This document shows positions 18,101 through 25,162 of a stretch of DNA of 43,984 bases, one piece after another. The stretch is from the NCBI GenBank assembly GCA_039810485.1, contig JBDHXA010000014.1:1-43984 (forward strand). The letters are read 5' to 3'. Below the pieces are notes generated by a model. That model ran no database searches and was not told where the DNA came from. It worked only from the letters and a program-made list of their open reading frames with translations. The position numbers and the translations under genes were made by a program. How positions within the stretch are numbered: position 1 is the stretch's first letter; each line of letters opens with the position of its first letter. Source of the DNA: JADZAA01 sp039810485 (lineage in GTDB: Bacteria > Bacteroidota > Ignavibacteria > Kapaibacteriales > UBA961).

Positions 18101-21100
18101 TCTAAATCAAAATTGGCGTTCCGATAGTGTGCGATACGAACAGTATAAAGCTGATAATAAGTTTAGAATTTGGGGTGGAATGGAACGATTACTCTCTACT
18201 TTTAACACAAATTTCGACAATGAAAACATTGATTATATTGAGATTATGATGCGAGTTTCGTCAGAGCCAACTGCCGAAATGTATATTGACATAGGACAAA
18301 TCAGCGAAGATATCATACCTAACAATACTCTTGACACCGAAGATGGGGCAAATCCTGAATATCCAATACCAAACAATATAATTGATCCCGGTGAAGACAT
18401 TGGAATTGATCGCTTAGCTGACGAGCAGGAAAAAAAGGATTATCCATGGCCGCTTTCAGAAGAATCAGATCCGGCACGCGACAATTATACATTTAATTTT
18501 CAAAAACCTCTTCAGGAGCAGAACGAGTCAGACTTTCTGAAGTATAATAATTTTGAAGGGAACGCTTCACTTTCAGAGGCCGGGCAGTTTCCCGACAAAG
18601 AAATTCTAAACAATAACAATGGGCAAACTCTTTCACTCGACAATAGCTACTTTACGTACAAGCTGGATCTAAACACATATAATCCTTTGCAAAACCCGCA
18701 AATTGTAGGCGGCGGCGCTCCGGGTTCTGGCTGGCTTCTTTGGCGAATTCCTGTGAGGAAGCCCTATAAAACTACAGGCAACCCTCAGTTTTCCAATATA
18801 CAATATGTGCGAGTTTGGGCAAAAGGCGGAGCAATAGCAGCGGATATTGCCGATTGGCGCTTTGTTGGCGCTCAGTGGCAGCGTTCCACAGCATTTCAAA
18901 CAGGCGTGCCTCCAAATGACAGTGTTCTTTCAGTGGCATTCGTGAATGTTGAAGAGAATAGCGGAGCGCCGGATTATTATACGCTTCCACCCGGAGTTCA
19001 GCGTCCGCGTCAGTTGCTTAATCCCGATCCCAGCCAAGATATTCGACTTAATGAACAGTCGCTTTCCGTCGGTGTTAGAAATATGCGCTATAATGATGAG
19101 CGAATGACTGTGCGAATACTTCGGCCGACAGATATATTTTACTATAAGCAAATAAAATTCTTTATACATGGCGACGGTTCAATGCCAGATAACATCGTTC
19201 CCGGCGCCACGCCGCCTGCTTATGCTTTTATTAGGTTTGGAATTGATTCTGCAAATTACTATGAATACCGACGTCCATTATTGCGCGGGTGGCAGGATGT
19301 TGGCGTTGTATTAGCTGAATTAACCTCGATTGTTAAGCAAAGCCGTGCACCCGGAAGCGAATTGTTTCGACAGGAATTTCCTGTCCCCGGTGATCCTTTA
19401 GCACGCTACGCCATACGTGGAACGCCAATTCTTACAAAAATCCAGTTTATCGGATTCGGCATTTCTAATCCCGCTGAAAGATATCCTAATGAATTAACAA
19501 CAACGATGTGGGTTGACGAGCTCCGCTTGATTGATCCTGTCAATAACGTAGATTGGGCGGCTGTAGGCAGTGCAGAATTGAAATTGGCTGATGTCGGTTC
19601 AATAAATGCAAATTATTCAACAACGCTTCCTAATTTTCATAAACTTGAAGAGAGATTTGGCAATCGTATCAACGCGACAACATGGTCGTTTCAAGCGCAG
19701 GGAAGCTTGGATAAGTTCTTGCCGAAGTTTATGAAAAATATGAAATTGCCTATTAGCTATTCCCATACCGAAACGCTCCAAGATCCACAATTTGCAGCGC
19801 AGAGCGATGTGGAGCTTCATACAGCATCCGACGCAGAATACCGGCGCCAAATTGCTCTCGGAATGCCCGACTCATTAGCGCGGCAAGCGGCTGATTACAT
19901 TATTGTTCGCTCACAAACTCTTGTAGTGCATGATAATTGGGCTCTTACAGGCATTAAATTAGGCATTCCTATTGATTATTGGTTGATAAACGAAACACTC
20001 AACAAGATAACCATTGGGTATAGTTACGGACAAACCTATGAGAGATCTCCGGTGTTGCGCGAGCGTTTTGACTGGCAGTGGCGGCTTGCACTTCAATATG
20101 CTTTGAATATACCGCAATCGCTTTGGGCAAAGCCATTTGGCTGGGCAGAAAATGTGCCGCTGATTAGTTCGTTTAAAGATTGGAAAATAAATTTCCTGCC
20201 TTCAAATTTTACAACAGGGCTTACTATGAATCGCGCTCGAATTACAGAGCAATCCAGATTTCTTGCCTTTCCAAGTCCTGTTGTGAGAAATTTTACTGCC
20301 GATCGTTCCGCCCAATTTTCATGGCGATTTTCTGAAAAAGGACTTCTTAGTCCAATAATTGACTATAACTTTGCAACACAAAGCACTTTGGTGCCAATGG
20401 AAATTGACGAGGATGGCAAGCAACGCACTGGAAATGACTTGTTTAAGCGCATAGTTGGTACAAATGGAAAGCTAAATCTTGGGTCTGATAATGCGCATAA
20501 TCAAACAGTTACGATTAATTTTCGACCGCAGCTTCCTGAGTTTCTCGGATTAGCAAATTATCTTGAAAATACCGGCTCATATTCATCGGTTTATACTTGG
20601 CGAAATGCTTTACAACCAGATCCTGCGTTGGAGGACGCTGTTAAACAAGCATCATTTGCAAGCAAATTCGATTTACGCACGAATTTTAAATTAAAGCCAT
20701 TAGCCGATAAACTATACGGTCAGACTAAAACTGATACAAACAATGCTATTCTTTCCTCTATTGGCAGGATATTCAAAACAATTTTTTTAGATTTTGAATC
20801 ATTGAATTTATCTTTTCGACAAGAAAACTCATCATTAAACCCCGGTGTTTTTGGCATATCTGGTCTTACCAATTTTTGGCGTGGAGCAATTGGACTTAGC
20901 CAGCCGACCATGTTCGGACCCGGCATGGCTTATCAGCTCGGATTGGTTGAACATCCTCATGGAGATATTGGCTTGGCACCCAGCGGTACATTTCCTTTTT
21001 TCAAATTTGTGACGTATGACGGAAAACGTCCGCCAAATTCTGTATTTCAAGAGAATTTCATACAAAAGTCTGGAATAGACATGCGCACAAATCGGCAGTT

Positions 21101-22091
21101 ATGGCCGGGTGCAACTTTGGATTTGAATTGGAAGTCCGACTTCGCATATAATAAATTGCAAACAGTTACAACCAATCCGGAAGGAATGCCGGACTATAGC
21201 AATATTATTATAACTCAAACATATACTCGTTCGTATCTTTCCTTGCCGAAATTTTTCTTTTTAGCACCGTTGAATAATACGATTGAACACGTAATTGAGC
21301 TCTACAATGTCAGAAAAGCCCAAATAGCTGAACCAGATACTCTAAAGCGAAATCAATTGTATTTGGAAGCGCTTTCAGAATCGTTTCACGACGGTCTTGA
21401 ATCATTCGCTTTTTTGCCAAAGGATTTGCGTAAAATTATGCCAAGTGTTAATTGGACGCTTCGTTGGGACGGCATAGAAAAGTGGGGATTGCTCAATGGT
21501 GTTGCTCGGCGAATTACTTTAGAACATGCTTACGTTTCTACCTATACCGAAACAGCACTGATTAATGATCGCGGAAAGTTAATACAAGCTCAGCAAGTGC
21601 AGGTTGGCTTTCAGCCGGTTATTGGCATTACCATGAACTTTGACGAGAAAAAATTAGATGGCACGCTCAATGCAACTCTTAAATATAATTCGCGCAATAA
21701 TTATTCTTTGCTCGCCACAACAACTCAAGTAAAGCGGGAAAGCGCACAAGAAATCACGCTAAACGCCACATATAACAAGCGTAAATTTCCATTAAAAATA
21801 TTGGGATTAGATCTCGAAAATGATATGGAATTTGCTTTTATGGGTTCATATAAGCGCACAAGCAGCGCCACGTATGATATATTAAATCTCCAGGATCCCA
21901 ACGGTCAAAGATTAGATGGCAGCACGCAAATTAAAATCGAACCTAGCGCGCGATATTCCATTAGCAGCCGTGTTACTGCGCGGGCTTTTATCAGTTATGA
22001 AGCCACTATAAACGAGGGAGTCGCATCGCCAGGCTTTAATACAACTCAAGTAGGGGTTGATATACGAATATCTATCGCCGGCGGACGATGA
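15174..22091 (+). CDS. sprA: T9SS outer-membrane translocon protein SprA (Sov)
   Basis: A 2305-residue protein, the size of Flavobacterium SprA and Porphyromonas Sov, which form a giant single-chain beta-barrel that is the T9SS pore in the outer membrane. An N-terminal hydrophobic signal (about residues 8-31) is followed by the family's conserved block: GLNIPVPQNPIFSIFGKP, then INVSGDVNLRAGW, IGDKLGMNVDWNTRQQFD and VELGNVQFPTPSTLI. The rest alternates plug-like and barrel-strand segments and ends in VGVDIRISIAGGR. It stands as a single gene: divergent from the GH2-like gene and convergent with a SixA-like phosphatase 73 bases on. PorV, which gates SprA in Flavobacterium, is encoded at 36969-38048. 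Confidence 0.96.
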   Translation: MAVVSYFSSLRLIFTAGIIVCSLIFSGKIIAADFIGDFDHFFARTPHIALSRNLTLSLLQLNRMFESFFSNPAILDSADSDRPIFFSIPSTARNPFGTTDYGKHPALPPGYRVSLTFDSTLSKARSFEEINGIEMSPYKNLPLDDYLTLRREQQQRRLWDSLVAQYDIRRSMSGRDLASVISQATGLNIPVPQNPIFSIFGKPTISINVSGDVNLRAGWRWDSQKLGAASAFGQTQSGPLFSQDINLNVQGKIGDKLGMNVDWNTRQQFDLNNRFNIGFTGNDDDIIKRVELGNVQFPTPSTLIGSGQALFGVRADFQFGPLFLKTVASQRRGERKFIQVRGGTVRQTFQLRAYDYARNHFLLDTVYKSVFREYYRNAVPVIPPSASQNRVKEIEVWESTGDVREQATATEARLYAELPPLNTTAGQRYPDSMKRSVPIAGQIEGGKYVKLESNRYFYDPDLGRLTILNMRSDRTYGVGYRIEALTPSPDDDLSYGMMIRERNEKDTMILKLVTRPNVQPGFKSLWARQLRNIYNTGQTNVNLSDAKINVWYLRKNNDSSDVLDGAPDKVVTILRVDQVNNGTGAPPPDGKFDLGAPPTAAAQATSFQSSTPGSTMNQAQAQQGSAFFNPVRGEILFPNLEPFRDGLREYFKKIGNPQLAEEYVFDAVYDTTVEVARLQTARDRFVISGEATGTSQGGGNRIALGAWNIAPGSVRVSLDGTPLRENTDYVVEYYSGILTMLNPRALLPTANLHVELEQADQFTTSTKTMLGVRADMQLYKSRTTTSNIGMTFMLYNQSLMLDRVRLNDEPVSNSMIGFDGNLNTEIPFITKALDALPFLDTKEKSTLNLRGEIAGMIPTPNKRRSDIWSDNNAAVAFLDDFEGAQRYITLSTSGAQWKHAAIPADSTLYIDDVSRRDLWFRGYSYWFNYFIGLTPQNEVYPNRQFGQGYATINDLKFRFNPNFRGIYNRNANFVDTLNQNWRSDSVRYEQYKADNKFRIWGGMERLLSTFNTNFDNENIDYIEIMMRVSSEPTAEMYIDIGQISEDIIPNNTLDTEDGANPEYPIPNNIIDPGEDIGIDRLADEQEKKDYPWPLSEESDPARDNYTFNFQKPLQEQNESDFLKYNNFEGNASLSEAGQFPDKEILNNNNGQTLSLDNSYFTYKLDLNTYNPLQNPQIVGGGAPGSGWLLWRIPVRKPYKTTGNPQFSNIQYVRVWAKGGAIAADIADWRFVGAQWQRSTAFQTGVPPNDSVLSVAFVNVEENSGAPDYYTLPPGVQRPRQLLNPDPSQDIRLNEQSLSVGVRNMRYNDERMTVRILRPTDIFYYKQIKFFIHGDGSMPDNIVPGATPPAYAFIRFGIDSANYYEYRRPLLRGWQDVGVVLAELTSIVKQSRAPGSELFRQEFPVPGDPLARYAIRGTPILTKIQFIGFGISNPAERYPNELTTTMWVDELRLIDPVNNVDWAAVGSAELKLADVGSINANYSTTLPNFHKLEERFGNRINATTWSFQAQGSLDKFLPKFMKNMKLPISYSHTETLQDPQFAAQSDVELHTASDAEYRRQIALGMPDSLARQAADYIIVRSQTLVVHDNWALTGIKLGIPIDYWLINETLNKITIGYSYGQTYERSPVLRERFDWQWRLALQYALNIPQSLWAKPFGWAENVPLISSFKDWKINFLPSNFTTGLTMNRARITEQSRFLAFPSPVVRNFTADRSAQFSWRFSEKGLLSPIIDYNFATQSTLVPMEIDEDGKQRTGNDLFKRIVGTNGKLNLGSDNAHNQTVTINFRPQLPEFLGLANYLENTGSYSSVYTWRNALQPDPALEDAVKQASFASKFDLRTNFKLKPLADKLYGQTKTDTNNAILSSIGRIFKTIFLDFESLNLSFRQENSSLNPGVFGISGLTNFWRGAIGLSQPTMFGPGMAYQLGLVEHPHGDIGLAPSGTFPFFKFVTYDGKRPPNSVFQENFIQKSGIDMRTNRQLWPGATLDLNWKSDFAYNKLQTVTTNPEGMPDYSNIIITQTYTRSYLSLPKFFFLAPLNNTIEHVIELYNVRKAQIAEPDTLKRNQLYLEALSESFHDGLESFAFLPKDLRKIMPSVNWTLRWDGIEKWGLLNGVARRITLEHAYVSTYTETALINDRGKLIQAQQVQVGFQPVIGITMNFDEKKLDGTLNATLKYNSRNNYSLLATTTQVKRESAQEITLNATYNKRKFPLKILGLDLENDMEFAFMGSYKRTSSATYDILNLQDPNGQRLDGSTQIKIEPSARYSISSRVTARAFISYEATINEGVASPGFNTTQVGVDIRISIAGGR

Positions 22092-22164
22092 TGTATATCT
22101 GACAGTTCAATATTATGGTTTGACTTCTTTATTAAACCGAGAGACAGCTTTTAAATTTGATAAC

Positions 22165-22671
22165 TTATTGTTGTTGAATGATTTCTCTGGGGCGATAAAA
22201 ATTAGTAAGAATTCCGGTAGAACGCGATATTTCCTGCCATGAAGTAGCATGTTCAAAATTTACAATGGCAAGACCTCCTGTTGGCATGCTGTCAATCATT
22301 TCGTCAGTTAAGTAATTGAGAAGCAATGTTTGAACGGGGTTATGCCCGACTATCATAACTGATTGAAGTGCATCGTCAATTGCAGAAAGCACTTCAAGCG
22401 TGTGCTTTACGTTAGTCATGTAAAGCGATTCAACGATTATCAAGGGAATTTTTATATAACCGGGCAATTCAGCAATGCATCGAGCTGTAGTTGCAGCGCG
22501 AATAGCCGGACTTGAAAGTATAATATTGGGAATGTGGTGATTATCACGAAGAATACGGCTTATACGCAATGTGTCATTGCGACCTCGCTCATTTAACGGA
22601 CGTTCAAAGTCAGATAATTTTTCAGTTGGCCAATCGGCTTTTGCGTGACGTGAAATATAAAGTTTTTTCAT
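22165..22671 (-). CDS. SixA-type phosphohistidine phosphatase
   Basis: A 168-residue histidine phosphatase superfamily protein. The catalytic motif appears as SRHAKADW with R8 and H9 (the RHG motif with Ala in place of Gly, as in SixA). It is followed by ERPLNERGR, by a conserved Arg in SSPAIRAATTA, and by the second catalytic His in VGHNP. E. coli SixA dephosphorylates phosphohistidine on signalling or PTS proteins; the substrate here is unknown. The protein is soluble and cytoplasmic. It converges on sprA and has its own predicted promoter at 22773-22804. Confidence 0.86.
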   Translation of the reverse strand: MKKLYISRHAKADWPTEKLSDFERPLNERGRNDTLRISRILRDNHHIPNIILSSPAIRAATTARCIAELPGYIKIPLIIVESLYMTNVKHTLEVLSAIDDALQSVMIVGHNPVQTLLLNYLTDEMIDSMPTGGLAIVNFEHATSWQEISRSTGILTNFYRPREIIQQQ

Positions 22672-22772
22672 TAAAAATGTTTTGAATCACTGAAAAAAAG
22701 TCTGTTAATATACATAAAAATCTTAAAGAAAAGCAATATTATTGCCATAGAAGGCAGGCGGCGGATTAATAA

Positions 22773-22804
22773 CAAACTTACACTATCGCAATTATTGAAG
22801 CAAA
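22773..22804 (-). promoter_or_regulatory. Bacteroidota-type promoter for the SixA-like gene
   Basis: On the minus strand, TTTG (22804-22801) is followed by 20 bases and TAAGTTTG (22780-22773). Both elements match the -33/-7 consensus exactly and at ideal spacing. The transcript would have a leader of about 95 bases before the ATG at 22671. Confidence 0.5.
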
Positions 22805-22873
22805 TCTTTACAAACTTTGTACGTTTATAGCGGCGAAAAACTTAATATACACTGCTTGACAAAATATTATTTC

Positions 22874-24013
22874 ATGGAAAGACAACATTTTCTTTTTAAT
22901 TTACAAAAACCTTTTTCGGCATATCAGAAAGTTAAACTCAAGCCCCAGCGATATTCACTTGCAATTTTTCTTTTTCTTTTAACCGTTATCTCAACGATAA
23001 TTGCAGGTACTGCATTAAGCGGAAAGAATCCTTGGGAAATTGACAATTGGCAATATGGGCTAACATATTCTATGCTGTTAATGTTATTTCTTGCTTCTCA
23101 TGAGTTTGGGCATTATATCGCTGCGAGATTACATAAGATTGATGCTTCTTTGCCATACTTCCTGCCAATGCCTTTAGTATTTTTATCGCCTTTTGGCACA
23201 TTTGGCGCTTTTATTCGAGTTCGCAGTCCAATTCTAAACAAAAAAGCTTTGTTTGATCTCGGCGTTGCTGGTCCTTTAGCTGGATTTATAGTATGTGTGG
23301 TAATTTTAATTACTGGAATAATAATGCTACCGCCCATTGACTTTTTATATAATGTGCATCCAGAATACCGACTATTATCTTCGTTGCCTGAAAATGGAAT
23401 GCGGTTTGGCGATACACTTCTTATGCCAGTTCTCCAAAGATTATTTGCTCCTACCGGCGGATTTATGCCGCCAATGAACGAAATATATCATTATCCTTAT
23501 CTATGCGTTGGCTGGTTCGGCATGTTTGTTACTACGCTTAACATGCTTCCGTTTGGTCAATTGGACGGAGGTCATATACTATATGCAATGTTTGGCAAAT
23601 ATCAGCGTAGAATTGCTGTGGTTGTATGGTGGCTCATTGTAGCTCTTGGCATCGGTGGAGTATTGAATGAAGTAAGAGATATTTTGCAGAATGATTCGCC
23701 TGATGCATTTTATACTATGCTTCAGTCGTTTTTTATCCCAATTCTCAATGCTTTGCATCGGTTTTCCCCATGGTATTTGCATGCATGGAACGGATGGCTG
23801 TTTTGGGCGCTCATAGGTCGTTTTTTTATAAAACTACCTCATCCTCAAATTGACGATGACGCGAAATTAGACAGTAAAAGAATGATATTTGGCTGGGTGG
23901 CTCTTATTGCATTTATCCTAAGTTTCTCTTATAATGGAATTATTATGGATTTAGGAACGAGCGTGCCGGAATCTAAGGGAATAAATGTTGTAGAAATTAA
24001 TAGCCACAGATAA
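22874..24013 (+). CDS. Site-2 protease family (M50) membrane metalloprotease
   Basis: A 379-residue integral membrane zinc protease. The zinc motif HEFGH (H76, E77, H80) lies in a membrane helix, and the second motif LDGGH (in FGQLDGGHILY) supplies the third ligand. These are the signatures of intramembrane proteases that cut membrane-bound regulators or signal-peptide remnants. Further membrane helices follow, giving about seven in total, and the N-terminus resembles EGY1-type members without a PDZ domain. The open frame extends to a TTG at 22817, but the ATG at 22874 fits better because the upstream residues resemble no family N-terminus. It starts a plus-strand run leading through an unknown membrane protein to porZ; the gap to the next gene is 2 bases. 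Confidence 0.9.
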   Translation: MERQHFLFNLQKPFSAYQKVKLKPQRYSLAIFLFLLTVISTIIAGTALSGKNPWEIDNWQYGLTYSMLLMLFLASHEFGHYIAARLHKIDASLPYFLPMPLVFLSPFGTFGAFIRVRSPILNKKALFDLGVAGPLAGFIVCVVILITGIIMLPPIDFLYNVHPEYRLLSSLPENGMRFGDTLLMPVLQRLFAPTGGFMPPMNEIYHYPYLCVGWFGMFVTTLNMLPFGQLDGGHILYAMFGKYQRRIAVVVWWLIVALGIGGVLNEVRDILQNDSPDAFYTMLQSFFIPILNALHRFSPWYLHAWNGWLFWALIGRFFIKLPHPQIDDDAKLDSKRMIFGWVALIAFILSFSYNGIIMDLGTSVPESKGINVVEINSHR

Positions 24014-24015
24014 TC

Positions 24016-25125
24016 ATGCAATTAACTGCTCGTCAGCATACTGCTTTTGCTTTAATATTGTGTTGTACTTTGGCAGCAGCATTGCATTTGGGCAAAGAGC
24101 CGATGACTGCACAAGAAATCAACGGAATATCAACACAATATAGCAGCTATCCTCTGCTGGAAAAATTTCTATATTCGACTATTACACACAAAGGAATTGA
24201 CAGCCCGATTCAAATTCGAGCTATTTCAATTTTGTTTTCAGCTGTTGGCCTAACGTTCTCGTGGCTAATTGCGCGCCGCATAGTATCGTCTTCATTAGCA
24301 TTATCAGCACCCGCATTTTTGGCTGGATCGTCAGCATGGAATGATTTGGCTAGAACTGCATTGCCCTATATGGCAGAAATTGCCATTACACTTGCCATTG
24401 TGTGGATGGTTCTTCTGCCAAAAGAATGTTATTTCAATAAATTACAGCGTTTTGCTTTTCCAATAAAATGTATTGTTTTGGCAATATTATTCTTTACAGT
24501 TCCTATTCCGTTGCATTTTTCAAAGCCAATAAAAGAATTTAATGCGATAAATTTTGTTTTTGACATTCATTCTGCAAGTTTCCTATCAAATTATATTTTA
24601 ATAGCTTCACTGCCATTTGTGCTATGGTTTATAATTGTAGCTCGCAACAATGCCAAAAACATTTCAAAAAACCGCAATACTTTAATATTGCTTACAATTA
24701 GTATTGTTCTTTTATTATTGGCATTTGTTTTCGACGGAGTTTGGAAACAGCTATGGATGCCTTTTTCGATAATTGCCGGAATTCGTCTGTTTGAACTTGC
24801 ATTTTCAGCAGAGATACCTCCAAAATTGGGCTGGTTTGCTATGATGCTGCCTTACTCTATTTTATTTAATTTGCTTATAGTACATCTACTTGGATCAGAA
24901 CATATCGGGTTTGGCCAAATTGCTGTTATTGGCATAATTTGGGGCATGACTTCATTTGTTGGATTTATATTGCCTAATATGTGGCTTAGAAATTGGCTTG
25001 CTCGTGCAACCATATCAGCAGGCATTATTATTCCTTTAATATTAATTCTTAATATTATGAATTTCAATATGAAGCGATCTTCTTCGATAAAAACTTCTTT
25101 TATACATTATGCACAATTGAAATAA
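24016..25125 (+). CDS. Unknown polytopic membrane protein
   Basis: A 369-residue protein with about nine hydrophobic helices and almost no soluble domains. I do not recognise a family. The first half (SPIQIRAISILFSAVGLTFSW) and the overall pattern weakly recall GT-C glycosyltransferases of the ArnT/PMT type. The first loop has Glu residues (KEPMTAQE) where those enzymes carry an acidic catalytic pair, but the protein is shorter and lacks a visible C-terminal domain. It starts 2 bases after the site-2 protease stop and ends 37 bases before porZ, so all three are probably co-transcribed. A link to T9SS-associated lipopolysaccharide or glycan synthesis would be speculation. Confidence 0.7.
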   Translation: MQLTARQHTAFALILCCTLAAALHLGKEPMTAQEINGISTQYSSYPLLEKFLYSTITHKGIDSPIQIRAISILFSAVGLTFSWLIARRIVSSSLALSAPAFLAGSSAWNDLARTALPYMAEIAITLAIVWMVLLPKECYFNKLQRFAFPIKCIVLAILFFTVPIPLHFSKPIKEFNAINFVFDIHSASFLSNYILIASLPFVLWFIIVARNNAKNISKNRNTLILLTISIVLLLLAFVFDGVWKQLWMPFSIIAGIRLFELAFSAEIPPKLGWFAMMLPYSILFNLLIVHLLGSEHIGFGQIAVIGIIWGMTSFVGFILPNMWLRNWLARATISAGIIIPLILILNIMNFNMKRSSSIKTSFIHYAQLK

Positions 25126-25150
25126 ACTTACTTGCGAATAATGTAAGTTT
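25124..25150. repeat. Inverted repeat before porZ
   Basis: A perfect 8-bp inverted repeat, AAACTTAC and GTAAGTTT, with an 11-base loop, overlaps the stop codon of the upstream gene and ends 12 bases before the porZ ATG. No T-run follows on the plus strand, so it is not a simple terminator. It may be an operator, an RNA-processing site or a leader structure affecting porZ translation. Confidence 0.45.
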
Positions 25151-25162
25151 CCTTGAATAAAT

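Noticed and set aside
22115..22140. GGTTT/AAACC hairpin between sprA and the SixA-like gene
   Set aside because: Five AT-rich pairs and a loop of about 12 bases; too weak to call as a shared terminator.
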